Position numbers and translations under genes: made by a program
Notes under the pieces: generated by a model
Told to the model about the DNA's origin: nothing
Database searches by the model: none
What the model saw: the letters and a program-made list of their open reading frames with translations, nothing else
Assembly: GCF_048595755.1 (NCBI RefSeq)
Contig: NZ_CP184360.1
Span: 2,480,001 to 2,544,000, forward strand
Reading direction: 5' to 3'
DNA: 64,000 nucleotides
Origin: Luteococcus sp048595755
GTDB lineage: Bacteria > Actinomycetota > Actinomycetes > Propionibacteriales > Propionibacteriaceae
Part shown: positions 42,398 to 50,799 of the stretch, in pieces
How positions within the stretch are numbered: the first letter of the stretch is position 1
Layout of the letters: each line of letters opens with the position of its first letter

Positions 42398-42403
42398 ATG
42401 CTA
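42398..42403 (-). promoter_or_regulatory. -10 hexamer TAGCAT for the ECF sigma gene
   Basis: Minus strand TAGCAT, CGGCCGC, ATG 42390. It shares a 46-base divergent region with the next promoter. Confidence 0.5.
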
Positions 42404-42424
42404 CCGCGACCGGTGCCGGTGGGT

Positions 42425-42430
42425 TACGCT
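42425..42430 (+). promoter_or_regulatory. -10 hexamer TACGCT for the anti-sigma gene
   Basis: TACGCT, GCGGGC, ATG 42437; no ribosome-binding site. It decides the start of the short protein. Confidence 0.5.
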
Positions 42431-42436
42431 GCGGGC

Positions 42437-42742
42437 ATGAGGTGCTGCCAGATGGAACAGTGGCGAGCCGCCCTGTCCGCGATGCTGGATGGCGAGGATC
42501 CGCCGATCCCGCGCGTCGACGTCGAGGCCCATCTGGACGACTGTGCCGACTGTTCGGCGTGGTATCGCACGGCCCAGGAACAGGCGTCGGGCCTGCGGCA
42601 GATGCCGGCGCCGCCGCGTGACCTGACGCAGATGCTGATCGGAGTGACCGAGGCGCACATCTGCAGCTGCCACACCGGCGGGGAGTGTGAGTGCACCAAC
42701 TGTGCCTGCCCCACGTGTACCTGCCACGAGGCAGCCAGCTGA
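42437..42742 (+). CDS. Zinc-finger anti-sigma factor with Cys-rich metal-binding tail
   Basis: 101 residues from ATG 42437; the frame is open upstream but that part is antisense to the sigma gene. The anti-sigma zinc motif is HLDDCADC (His32, Cys36, Cys39). No membrane helix. The C-terminal 28 residues hold eight Cys in CxC/CxxC spacing (CSCHTGG, CECTNCACPTCTC) with two His, a soft-metal site such as for copper(I), zinc or cadmium. Position divergent from an ECF sigma gene makes it its likely antagonist, released by metal or thiol stress (inference). Confidence 0.8.
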   Translation: MRCCQMEQWRAALSAMLDGEDPPIPRVDVEAHLDDCADCSAWYRTAQEQASGLRQMPAPPRDLTQMLIGVTEAHICSCHTGGECECTNCACPTCTCHEAAS

Positions 42743-42765
42743 ATCCTTCGCCGTCGGGATGAGGG

Positions 42766-43566
42766 TCACAGCCCCAGCAGTTCCTCCACCACCTGCATCA
42801 CGCCGGACTCGGCGCCGCTGGGGGCGCGGTGCGTGGCATTGGCCAAGGCGGCGGGCTGGGCGTCGGCCATCGCATAACTGATCCCGGCCGCGGCCAGCAT
42901 CTCCTGGTCATTGGCGCTGTCACCAAAGGCGAGCAGTTCGTCGAAGCTGCGCCCCCAGCGCTCCAGCAACAAGGACAGCCCGAAGGCCTTGTGGCGGCCG
43001 GGAACGATCAGGTCCATGCCTTGGTGGCCGGTGGTGACCGGAACCAAGGCACCATCCAGCTGTTCGGACAGTTCGGCTGCGAGCCGGTCAGCCTGGCCGT
43101 CCCGGGTCACCAGGGCGAACTTGCTGACCGGGCCGTCGATCTGGTGGAGGCTCTCGACGCTCACCAGGTTCTCGTAGGCACTGCTCATCAGCACCCGCAT
43201 CCGGTCGGGAACCACGCCGGCCATCCAGCCGCCCTCGGGGCCGCTGGCCACGGCGCGGATCTCGGGGTGGTCGTCGATCAGCGCCACCACCTTGTCCACC
43301 ACCGACTGCTCCAGGACGGCGGCATGCACGCGCTCATGATTGCGATCAACCACCATCGAGCCGTTGTCGCCGACGAAGGCGAGACGCTCAGGGGCGTCGA
43401 ACATGCTGCGCATGCTCAGGTACTGGCGTCCACTGGCGATCACCACTCGGATGTCGCGGGCCTCGCAGGCCTCGAGCATGCGCGCGAACCGGGGCCGGTC
43501 GTAGTCGCGCTGCGGGGTGAACAGGGTGCCGTCCAGATCGATCGCGACGGTGGAGAAGGACTTCAC
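42766..43566 (-). CDS. HAD-superfamily Cof-type phosphatase
   Basis: 266 residues from GTG 43566 (GGGAG upstream). Motif I FSTVAIDLDGTLFTP with nucleophile and acid Asp, motif II VVIASGRQY, motif III Lys near GRHKAFGLSLLLERWG, motif IV LLAFGDSANDQEMLAAAG. The cap inserted between motifs II and III is of the Cof/C2 type. Substrates of this group are sugar phosphates, flavin or pyridoxal phosphates; none can be chosen here. It converges with the anti-sigma gene. Confidence 0.88.
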   Translation of the reverse strand: MKSFSTVAIDLDGTLFTPQRDYDRPRFARMLEACEARDIRVVIASGRQYLSMRSMFDAPERLAFVGDNGSMVVDRNHERVHAAVLEQSVVDKVVALIDDHPEIRAVASGPEGGWMAGVVPDRMRVLMSSAYENLVSVESLHQIDGPVSKFALVTRDGQADRLAAELSEQLDGALVPVTTGHQGMDLIVPGRHKAFGLSLLLERWGRSFDELLAFGDSANDQEMLAAAGISYAMADAQPAALANATHRAPSGAESGVMQVVEELLGL

Positions 43567-43626
43567 TGGACGGCTCCCTGCTGTTGGGGTGAGGCTGGTT
43601 TCGACTGGCTTCAGGCTACCGGTCGG

Positions 43627-46371
43627 TCAGGCCTTGGGCTTCTTGACGACCGGCTCACCCAGCTCGACGGCCACGGTGGTGGGCCCATCGGTCTTCACCC
43701 ATGAGACCTCGCCAGTGATGCGCCCCACGGCCCGCAGGTCGCCCTCGGCGCCCTTGAGCTCGTCGAGCACGTGGGCAGTGCCGCTGAACTGGGCCCGCTC
43801 GATGGGGGTCTTCATGCTCACCTTGGCCTCGCTCTTGGCGCCGCGAAGCCCGATCAGCACCGTGGCGAGTTCGTCGAGCAGCTCCGCGGTGCCACCGGTG
43901 GGCAGCTCATCGACCGTGGGCCACGACGCCTGGTGGACGGAACCCTGCTGGAACCAACTCCACACCTCTTCGGTGACGAAGGGCAGGAAGGGGGCGAACA
44001 GGCGCAGCATGACGTCGAGGGCCAGACGCAGCGCCGCCTGGGCCGAGCTCGCGGCCTCCTCGCCCTGCGCACCGTAGGCGCGCTCCTTGACCGTCTCGAG
44101 GTAGTCGTCGCAGAAGCCCCAGAAGAAGGCCTCGGTGGCCTCGAGGGCACCGGTGTAGTCGAATCGCTCGAAGCTGTCCGTGGCGGTCTTGACCACCTCG
44201 GCTAGCGCCGCGAGCATGGCCAGGTCGAGGGGATTGGTGATGGGCGCCTCGCCAGGGGTCGAGCTCATGCCGAGCACGAACTTGGAGGCGTTGAGCACCT
44301 TCATCGCCAGGCGGCGACCCACCTTCATCTGGGTCTCGTCGAAGGGCGAATCCATGCCCGGACGAGCCATCGCGGCACGCCAGCGCACGGCGTCGGCACC
44401 GAACTTGTCGAGGATCTCGGTGGGGACCACGACATTGCCCTTGGACTTGCTCATCTTCTTGCGGTCGGGGTCGGTGACGAAGCCACTGATCGAGGCCCGC
44501 TTCCACGGCAGCTTGCCGTGCTCCAGTTCGGCGCGCACGACGCGGCTGAACAGCCAGGTGCGGATGATGTCGTGGGCCTGGGGCGCCAGGTCCATCGGGA
44601 AGGTCAGGTCGAACAGTTCCTGGTCACGTTCCCAGCCGCAGACGATCTGCGGGCTCAACGAACTGGTCGCCCAGGTGTCCATCACGTCCGGGTCGGCGAT
44701 GAAGCCACCGGCCTGACCGCGCTGGGACTCGTCGAAGCCGGGCGGGCACTGGCTGGCCGGGTCGACCGGCAGGCTCGCGGCATCGGCGACGATCGGCTCA
44801 TCGGTCATCGGTTCGCCCTCGTGGTCCAGCTTGTACCAGACGGGGAAGGGCACGCCGAAGAAGCGCTGGCGGCTGATCAGCCAGTCGCCGTTGAGGCCGT
44901 TGACCCAGTTGGTGTAGCGGTGCTTCATGTGCTCCGGCACCCAGGCCAGCTCCTCGCCGCGGGCCAGCAGACGCGCCTTGAGGTCTTCGTCACGTCCGCC
45001 ATTGGTGATGTACCACTGGCGGGTGGAGACGATCTCCAAGGGCTTGTCGCCCTTCTCGTAGAAGTTCGCCATGCGCTGCGTGGGCTTGGGTTCACCGTCC
45101 ATGTCGCCGGTCTCCGCCAGCTTCTCGACGATGTTCTTGCGGGCCGTGAAGGTGGTCTTGGTGGCCATCTGCTCGGCGTAGAAGTCACCGTTGACCAGCC
45201 ACTCGGGGGTCTCGGCCTGGAGGCGGCCATCACGGTTGATGATGGTGCGCATCGGCAGCTGCAGCTCGCGCCACCAGATCACGTCGGTCAGGTCGCCGAA
45301 GGTGCAGCACATCGCAATGCCGGCACCCTTGTCCTTCTCGGCGGCCGAGTGCGCCAGCACGGGGATCTCGACACCGAAGATGGGCGAGGTGACGGTCTTG
45401 CCGAACAGGTGCTGGTAGCGCTCGTCGTCGGGGTGCGCGATCAGGGCGCAGACCGCCGGGAGCAGCTCCGGCCGGGTGGTCTCGATCCAGACCTTGCCGT
45501 CGGCGAAGAGGTCTTCTGACGTGGCTTCGACAGGCTCGCCCGCCGTCACCGAGGTGGCTTCGACAGGCTCACCCACCGTCACCGAGGTGGGTTCAAGGGG
45601 CTCGCCCCCCTTGCTGTTGAGCGCGAAACCGATCCGGTGGTAGGCGCCGGGGTATTCGCGGGCCTCCAGCTCGGCCTGGGCGACGGCGGTCTGGAAGGTG
45701 ACGTCCCACATGGTGGGGGCCTCGGAGAGGTAGGCCTCGCCGCGCTCCAGGTTCTTGACGAAGGCGAGCTGGGCGACGCGCTGGGCGTCGTCGCTGATGG
45801 TGGCGTAGAGGGTGTCCCAGTCCACCGACAGGCCGAGGCGTCGCCACAGGTCCTCGAAGACCTGCTCGTCGACGGCGGTCAGTTCGTGGCACAGCTCCAC
45901 GAAGTTGCGGCGGCTGATCGGCACCTGCTTCTTGGGGTCCGGCTTGGCCGGGGGAGTGAAGTCGGGGTCATAGGCGATGCTCGGGTCGCAGCGCACGCCG
46001 TAGTAGTTCTGCACGCGACGCTCGGTGGGAAGACCGTTGTCGTCCCAACCCATCGGGTAGAAGACCTGCTTGCCGCACATCCGCTGGTAACGGGCGATGG
46101 TGTCGGTGTGGGTGTAGCTGAACACATGGCCCACGTGCAGCGAGCCGGAGACCGTCGGCGGCGGGGTGTCGATGGAGAAGACCTGCTGGCGGGCGGCCGC
46201 CTTGCTGGCAGGGTCGGCCGCATCCAGCTGCGGCCGCTGGAAGGCGTAGGTCTTGCCCTGCTGCCACGCCGCGGCCCACTTGCTCTCGAGCCCCTCGAGC
46301 ACGGGCTTGTCCGGTACCAGTCCAGGTTCGGGGATCGGCGCGGACGTGGTGCTGGAAGGCTCATTAGTCAT
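43627..46371 (-). CDS. valS: Valyl-tRNA synthetase with an in-frame repeat insertion
   Basis: 914 residues from ATG 46371 (TAGAAT 7 bases upstream). HIGH-like GSLHVGHVFSYTHTD, KMSKS in DRKKMSKSKGNVVVP, editing domain IETTRPELLPAVCALIAHPD, anticodon-binding part, and a C-terminal domain RGAKSEAKVSMKTPIERAQF. At the entrance of the editing domain there is an extra segment coding for repeats of GEPVEATSVTA (45,521-45,610). It charges tRNA-Val and is essential, so the insertion must be tolerated. The C-terminal coiled coil of many ValRS is short or missing here. Confidence 0.95.
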   Translation of the reverse strand: MTNEPSSTTSAPIPEPGLVPDKPVLEGLESKWAAAWQQGKTYAFQRPQLDAADPASKAAARQQVFSIDTPPPTVSGSLHVGHVFSYTHTDTIARYQRMCGKQVFYPMGWDDNGLPTERRVQNYYGVRCDPSIAYDPDFTPPAKPDPKKQVPISRRNFVELCHELTAVDEQVFEDLWRRLGLSVDWDTLYATISDDAQRVAQLAFVKNLERGEAYLSEAPTMWDVTFQTAVAQAELEAREYPGAYHRIGFALNSKGGEPLEPTSVTVGEPVEATSVTAGEPVEATSEDLFADGKVWIETTRPELLPAVCALIAHPDDERYQHLFGKTVTSPIFGVEIPVLAHSAAEKDKGAGIAMCCTFGDLTDVIWWRELQLPMRTIINRDGRLQAETPEWLVNGDFYAEQMATKTTFTARKNIVEKLAETGDMDGEPKPTQRMANFYEKGDKPLEIVSTRQWYITNGGRDEDLKARLLARGEELAWVPEHMKHRYTNWVNGLNGDWLISRQRFFGVPFPVWYKLDHEGEPMTDEPIVADAASLPVDPASQCPPGFDESQRGQAGGFIADPDVMDTWATSSLSPQIVCGWERDQELFDLTFPMDLAPQAHDIIRTWLFSRVVRAELEHGKLPWKRASISGFVTDPDRKKMSKSKGNVVVPTEILDKFGADAVRWRAAMARPGMDSPFDETQMKVGRRLAMKVLNASKFVLGMSSTPGEAPITNPLDLAMLAALAEVVKTATDSFERFDYTGALEATEAFFWGFCDDYLETVKERAYGAQGEEAASSAQAALRLALDVMLRLFAPFLPFVTEEVWSWFQQGSVHQASWPTVDELPTGGTAELLDELATVLIGLRGAKSEAKVSMKTPIERAQFSGTAHVLDELKGAEGDLRAVGRITGEVSWVKTDGPTTVAVELGEPVVKKPKA
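45521..45610. repeat. 33-bp tandem repeat inside valS (2.7 units)
   Basis: Units 45521-45553 and 45554-45586 differ by two bases, and a partial, more diverged third covers 45587-45610. Each holds TTCGACAGGCTC, a motif also found beside the rne minisatellite. 33 bases keep the reading frame and add 11 residues per unit. Confidence 0.9.
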
Positions 46372-46378
46372 GGGCGTG

Positions 46379-46384
46379 ATTCTA
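46379..46384 (-). promoter_or_regulatory. -10 hexamer TAGAAT for valS, leaderless start
   Basis: Minus strand TAGAAT, CACGCCC, ATG 46371; no ribosome-binding site. Confidence 0.5.
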
Positions 46385-46429
46385 GTGAGTGGCACCGACA
46401 CTCTGCGAACCGGCGAGCCCGCCACCTCC

Positions 46430-46435
46430 TAGCAT
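46430..46435 (+). promoter_or_regulatory. -10 hexamer TAGCAT, leaderless start
   Basis: TAGCAT, GCGGCC, ATG 46442. Divergent from the valS promoter 46 bases away. Confidence 0.5.
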
Positions 46436-46441
46436 GCGGCC

Positions 46442-46996
46442 ATGGCAGTGCAGCGCCCCGGACATCCGCCCCGACGCCAGCCTCGCCACCGTGCGTCGAG
46501 CCAGGCGACGACATGGCAGGTCTGGGTCTGGTGGGCGTCCGCACCGATGCTCTTGCTCGTGCCCCTGTGGTTCGTTCTGGGGCGGCTAGTGATGGGCGCC
46601 GTTGGTGTGCTGACCGGGGTGGCCGTCATCACGGTGGTGCCGGTCCTGCTGCTCTTGCAGCTGGTGGCCATGGTTCCGGTGTTGCTTCGGGGCGCGCGGG
46701 TCTCACCCGCGGCTGCGGGGCGTCGCACCACCGCCTGCAGCCTGTCCTACTGGGGCTGTGTGCTGCTGCTGGGGGTCAGCATGGGAGACCTGCGTGACAC
46801 CAGCCGGCCGGCCGTGTCCGCACCGCTGGTGTCGCTGGGCATTCCCGTCGAACTGGCAAACCTGGTGGCCATTCTGGCCGCCGTCGGGGGTGCCATCAGC
46901 CTGATCGTGCTGGTGGTCGTCGCGTGGATCGAGCTGTGCAGACTGCCACCAACGGTTCAGGGCCCGCCGTTCCCCACGGGGAAGGACGGGCCCTGA
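46442..46996 (+). CDS. Hypothetical membrane protein
   Basis: 184 residues from ATG 46442. A basic N-terminus (RPGHPPRRQPRHRASSQ) precedes about four helices: LLLVPLWFVLGRLVMGAVGV, VITVVPVLLLLQLVAMVPVL, SLSYWGCVLLLGVSMGDLRD and LANLVAILAAVGGAISLIVL. No conserved motif is recognised. Its stop lies in a hairpin that also ends the converging DsbA-like gene. Confidence 0.7.
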   Translation: MAVQRPGHPPRRQPRHRASSQATTWQVWVWWASAPMLLLVPLWFVLGRLVMGAVGVLTGVAVITVVPVLLLLQLVAMVPVLLRGARVSPAAAGRRTTACSLSYWGCVLLLGVSMGDLRDTSRPAVSAPLVSLGIPVELANLVAILAAVGGAISLIVLVVVAWIELCRLPPTVQGPPFPTGKDGP

Positions 46997-46997
46997 A
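46956..46997. terminator. Bidirectional terminator overlapping a stop codon
   Basis: TTCAGGGCCCG (46956-46966) pairs with 46987-46997; an inner stem TTCCCC/GGGGAA adds stability. The TGA of the upstream gene is inside the right arm. Confidence 0.75.
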
Positions 46998-47011
46998 AGC
47001 AGCGTGCTGGG

Positions 47012-47824
47012 TCAGCTGGCGGCAAGATCCTTGATCGCCTTGAGCAGCGACTCGGAGCTCTGGCCGACGCTCTCCAGTTCGAGCTTCTTGCCGTTGACCG
47101 TGTAGGTGGGGGTGCTGGTCACCTTGGCCTCGGCGGCCTTGTCGTTGACGGTCTCGACGAAGGGCTCGGTGGTCTTCTCGTCGAAGCAGGACTGGAATTG
47201 CGTCAGCTTGTCACCGGTGATCCCGACACTGGCGGGCAGCTCGTCGCGCAGCAGGGCATCGGGGTAGGCATCGTCACCGCGCACCTCGGAGGTGGGCTGC
47301 TTGGCGTAGACCGCATCGTGGTAGGCCTTGTAGGCACCGGCCTGGTCGGCGCAGGCGGCGGCGACGGCCGGCTTGGTGGAGTCGTCATTGCCCAGGTTGT
47401 CCTCCATGAAGGTCATGGTGCGGTACTCCAGGCTGACCTCGCCCTTCTCGACCAGCGGATCCAGCAGCGGGGCCAGCTGCATCCCCACCGACTTGCAGGC
47501 GGGGCACTGGTAGTCCTGGTAGACCGCCAGCACGGGTGCACCTTCCTTCGCCTTGCCGGGGTTGACCACGATGCCCGTGTCGTCGGCAGCGGCGTTGGCC
47601 GGACGCCCGGCGCTGGACAACTGCTCCGACTTGTTCTTGTTCTCCTGGATCAGGACCGTGGCGACGAGGGCGATCAGGGCCACCGCGAGCACGGCGGCGG
47701 CGATGCCGATGATCCGCATCGTGCGTTGGCGCTTGGCCTCGGCCTCCTGCTGCTGGCGAAGCTGTTCCCGGCGATTGGCCGCGCCACCGGCGGCGGTGGC
47801 GCCGGTGCTCTTCTTCTTGCTCAT
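47012..47824 (-). CDS. Membrane-anchored DsbA-like thiol-disulfide oxidoreductase
   Basis: 270 residues. A basic cytoplasmic N-terminus, then a single helix (36-58, MRIIGIAAAVLAVALIALVA) anchors a thioredoxin-fold domain outside. The active site is CPAC (Cys107-Cys110) in VYQDYQCPACKSV; the cis-Pro loop is in KVTSTPTYTVNGK. It forms or shuffles disulfides in exported proteins. Last of three overlapping genes (48492-49280, 47821-48495, 47012-47824); its ATG overlaps the MauE-like stop by four bases. Confidence 0.9.
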   Translation of the reverse strand: MSKKKSTGATAAGGAANRREQLRQQQEAEAKRQRTMRIIGIAAAVLAVALIALVATVLIQENKNKSEQLSSAGRPANAAADDTGIVVNPGKAKEGAPVLAVYQDYQCPACKSVGMQLAPLLDPLVEKGEVSLEYRTMTFMEDNLGNDDSTKPAVAAACADQAGAYKAYHDAVYAKQPTSEVRGDDAYPDALLRDELPASVGITGDKLTQFQSCFDEKTTEPFVETVNDKAAEAKVTSTPTYTVNGKKLELESVGQSSESLLKAIKDLAAS

Positions 47825-48495
47825 CGGGGGGTGTCCTCTCCGACGAGGGCATCCTCGTCAGTGTCGAAGTCGTCGTTGTGGGCAAAGTGGTCGGGGTCGT
47901 GCGGGATGGTGGAGGGGCGGAAGAGCCAATTGTCCACCGAGAAAGGGGTCTTGGGGCGCCAGGCCAGCCACGCGCCGCAGGCGAAGAAGGCTGCGTCGCG
48001 AAGGATCTCCTGCAGGTACTTGGGGTCCTCCGTCTCGCCGCCCTGGCTGAAGCAGCCGCAGTCGATGCTCAGGCCACGCGCCCAGGCGCTGCCGATGGCG
48101 GCGATGAAGGCGAGCATCGTCAGGGCGCCCACCAGGGCACTGACACGCGTGAACAGGCCCGCGAGCAGCAACAGGCCCAGGATGATCTCGAGGATCGGCA
48201 GCGAGTAGCCGATCATTCGCTCCATCGAATACGGCAGCCATTCGATCTGGTAGGCGCGCACGGAGAGCACATTGCCCTCCAGGTTGCCGATCTTCACCGC
48301 GCCGGCGTAGAGCAGCACTCCACCCAGCACCAGGCGGCACGCCAGGCCCACCCAGTCCTTCCGGGTGCGTCGCGACGATGGCGACGCCACCGTGGAAGTT
48401 CCACTTTCAATCACCGGGTCATCATACCTTCCATGCGGGGCGCCGTCGGTGGCGGAGCCGCCACGGGCCCGCGCGCCGCGGCGTGACGAAGTCAT
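47821..48495 (-). CDS. MauE/DoxX-like redox membrane protein
   Basis: 224 residues. A polar N-terminus of about 48 residues is followed by four helices (LACRLVLGGVLLYAGAVKIG, MIGYSLPILEIILGLLLLAG, ALVGALTMLAFIAAIGSAWA, DAAFFACGAWLAWRPKTPFS). Between helices 3 and 4 a DCGCFS motif gives a redox-active Cys pair. In MauE-type proteins this pair passes electrons between quinone or thiols and a periplasmic DsbA-like partner. Sandwiched and translationally coupled between two DsbA-like genes, so very probably their reoxidant or reductant. Confidence 0.88.
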   Translation of the reverse strand: MTSSRRGARARGGSATDGAPHGRYDDPVIESGTSTVASPSSRRTRKDWVGLACRLVLGGVLLYAGAVKIGNLEGNVLSVRAYQIEWLPYSMERMIGYSLPILEIILGLLLLAGLFTRVSALVGALTMLAFIAAIGSAWARGLSIDCGCFSQGGETEDPKYLQEILRDAAFFACGAWLAWRPKTPFSVDNWLFRPSTIPHDPDHFAHNDDFDTDEDALVGEDTPR

Positions 48496-49280
48496 CGGGC
48501 CTGCTCCACGGCCGCGGCCAGTTCATCGGCATCGAGGCGCTGGTCAGCGAAGAGCGCCTGCAGGTCGAGGGGCTCGCTCAGCTGCCCCTCGCGGAGCACG
48601 CGGTACTGGGGTGTGCTGTTGATCTTGTCCTTGGCGGCCCGCTCGGAGATCTCGTGCACCACGTCGTGGGTGCGGCTCTCGTCGTAGCAGAGCTGGAAGG
48701 CGGGCAGGTCAGGTACGTCCGCGGCACGAGCGAATTGGTCGCGCAACTGGTCGTCGCCGTATCCCACGCCCTTCTTGCTGGACTGGTTGGCGAAGACCTC
48801 GTCGCGGTAGGCGGTGTAGCGGCCCTGCACGTCGGCGCAGGCCGCGGCTACGTTCGCGCGGGTGGAGGCGTCATTGCCCAGCCGCTCGTCCATGAAGTCC
48901 AGGCTGCGGACCTCGACGCCGAGCTTCTTCTGCTCCACCAGCTCCTCGATGGCAGGGGCCATGGCGTCGTGGGCGGTGCGGCACCCGGGGCACTGGTAGT
49001 CCTCGTAGACCACCAGGGTCGGTGCCTCGGCGGGGGTCGGCGCGGCGCTGATCCCGGCGCCTCCCGAAGCACGGTGGGGGACGTCCACCTGCGACCCCAT
49101 CTTCGCCACCGGCGTCCGGTCACGCTGTGACAGGGTCCAGCCCACCAGGGCGGCCACCAGCACCAGCGCGAGCACCCCGATCGTCGTGCCCAGTCGCACG
49201 CGACGGCGTCGTTCCTCCTGGCGCATCCTCTCGGCCGCCTCTTCGGCGGCGCGACGGCTGGCTGCCGCACGTCTTGCCAT
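48492..49280 (-). CDS. Membrane-anchored DsbA-like thiol-disulfide oxidoreductase
   Basis: 262 residues from ATG 49280 (AGGAG 6 bases upstream; the longer frame to 49400 would overlap the folC promoter). A basic coiled N-terminus, then one helix (29-50, LGTTIGVLALVLVAALVGWT). The active site is CPGC (Cys97-Cys100) in VYEDYQCPGCRTA; cis-Pro region NSTPQYRVLREG. First gene of the DsbA-MauE-DsbA operon. The two DsbA-like proteins are clearly paralogues but differ in active-site dipeptide (PG against PA), so they may have different redox potentials. Confidence 0.9.
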   Translation of the reverse strand: MARRAAASRRAAEEAAERMRQEERRRRVRLGTTIGVLALVLVAALVGWTLSQRDRTPVAKMGSQVDVPHRASGGAGISAAPTPAEAPTLVVYEDYQCPGCRTAHDAMAPAIEELVEQKKLGVEVRSLDFMDERLGNDASTRANVAAACADVQGRYTAYRDEVFANQSSKKGVGYGDDQLRDQFARAADVPDLPAFQLCYDESRTHDVVHEISERAAKDKINSTPQYRVLREGQLSEPLDLQALFADQRLDADELAAAVEQAR

Positions 49281-49376
49281 CACTTCTCCTGGGTCCAGTG
49301 AGCCTCGCAACCGGGCCGGGTCCGGCTGCGCTACCCAGACTGCCACGACGGCCAAGGCCAGGACGCAAGCACCCGG

Positions 49377-49382
49377 TAGGCT
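49377..49382 (+). promoter_or_regulatory. -10 hexamer TAGGCT for folC, leaderless start
   Basis: TAGGCT, ten bases, ATG 49393; no ribosome-binding site. Divergent from the thiol-redox operon. Confidence 0.5.
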
Positions 49383-49392
49383 GGCGCGCACC

Positions 49393-50799
49393 ATGAACAT
49401 GCCTGCAGCCCCCAGTAGTCACGAGCAGATCGTCGAAGAACTCATTGGCCGCTGGCCCGAGCACCGGATCGCCCCATCGCTGGGACGGGTGCAGGCGCTG
49501 TGCGACCTGTTGGGAAGCCCCGAGAAGTCTGCGCCCGTGATCCAGATCGCCGGCACCAATGGCAAGGGCAGCACCGCGATCATGGTCGACGCCCTGCTGC
49601 GGGCCAATGGGCTGCGCACCGGACGCTTCAGCAGCCCCCACCTCAGCGACCTCACCGAACGCATCTGCATCGACGGCGAACCCATCAGCCACGACCGCTT
49701 CGACGAACTGTGGGAAGACGTGCGTCCCTATGTGGAGATGGTCGATGCCCAGCAGATCGACGGGGTGAGCATGACCTTCTTCGAGGTCATCACCTGCCTG
49801 GCCTATGCGGCCTTCGCCGATGCGCCCGTGGACGTGATGGTCATCGAGGTGGGGCTGGGCGGCACCTGGGACGCGACCAGCGTGTGCAGTCCGCAGGTCA
49901 GCGTGGTGTGTCCGATCGACCTGGACCACACGCACATCCTGGGTGACACCCTGCGCGACATCGCGCTGGAGAAGGCCGGCATCATCAAGCCGGGAAGCAC
50001 CGCCGTGCTGGCCAGCCAGCAGCCCGAGGCCGCGGAGGTGCTCACCGAACGAGCCACCGAGGTCGGCGCCCGCATGGTGCTCGAGGGACGTGACTTCGCC
50101 CTGCTGGAACGCACCCGCGCCGTGGGCGGGCAGTTGCTTCGCCTGCAGGGGGCCGAGGGGCCGGTCGGGGACGTGCACCTGCCGCTGTTCGGGGTGCACA
50201 TGGCCCACAATGCGGTCTTGGCCATGGCCGCCGTCGAGGCGCTGCTGGGTGGTCGTGCCCTGGGCCCAGAGGTCGTCGTCGACGGTTTCGCGGCCGTCGA
50301 GGCACCGGCTCGGCTGGAACTGGTGCGCACCTCTCCGCCGGTGCTGCTGGACACGTGCCACAATCCGCACGGCGCGAGGGCGACGATGGCCGCCTTCACC
50401 GAGAACTTCTCCTTCACCCCCACCATCGGCGTGGTCGCGATGATGGGGGACAAGGACGTCGACTCCGTCCTGCGGATCCTGGGGGAGCAGCTGAACACCA
50501 TCATCTGCACCCGCGTGAAGTCCACCGACCGAGGTCTCGAGGCCGAGACCTTGGCCGAGCGCGCCGCGGGCATCGTCGGCGAGGATCGCGTGCGGACCGC
50601 TCCCGACGTGGCGCAGGCCCTGGAGCTGGCCGTGGCACTGGCCGACGAGCAGCCGGGCGGGGGAGTGCTGATCGCCGGATCGGTGATCCTTGCCGGAGAG
50701 GCACGTACCATCCTCAAGTCGAGCGAACAGCCCGAGCCCGAACTGGACCGGGCCAGCCTTCGTACCCCCTTTGACCTGGACGGAGACAACCAGTGGTGA
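49393..50799 (+). CDS. folC: Folylpolyglutamate synthase / dihydrofolate synthase
   Basis: 468 residues from ATG 49393. The Mur-ligase-like ATP loop is VIQIAGTNGKGSTAIMVDAL. RTGRFSSPHLSDLTERI and VMVIEVGLGGTWDAT are the family signatures; LDTCHNPHGARATMAAF starts the C-terminal domain. It adds glutamate to dihydropteroate and folates in the cytoplasm. The TGA overlaps the GTG of the DUF4233 gene, and the folC-DUF4233-ndk order is common in actinobacteria. Confidence 0.93.
   Translation: MNMPAAPSSHEQIVEELIGRWPEHRIAPSLGRVQALCDLLGSPEKSAPVIQIAGTNGKGSTAIMVDALLRANGLRTGRFSSPHLSDLTERICIDGEPISHDRFDELWEDVRPYVEMVDAQQIDGVSMTFFEVITCLAYAAFADAPVDVMVIEVGLGGTWDATSVCSPQVSVVCPIDLDHTHILGDTLRDIALEKAGIIKPGSTAVLASQQPEAAEVLTERATEVGARMVLEGRDFALLERTRAVGGQLLRLQGAEGPVGDVHLPLFGVHMAHNAVLAMAAVEALLGGRALGPEVVVDGFAAVEAPARLELVRTSPPVLLDTCHNPHGARATMAAFTENFSFTPTIGVVAMMGDKDVDSVLRILGEQLNTIICTRVKSTDRGLEAETLAERAAGIVGEDRVRTAPDVAQALELAVALADEQPGGGVLIAGSVILAGEARTILKSSEQPEPELDRASLRTPFDLDGDNQW

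Noticed and set aside
42251..42742. Longer 163-residue form of the anti-sigma protein
   Set aside because: The first 62 codons are antisense to the sigma gene; TACGCT and the ATG at 42437 give a better start.
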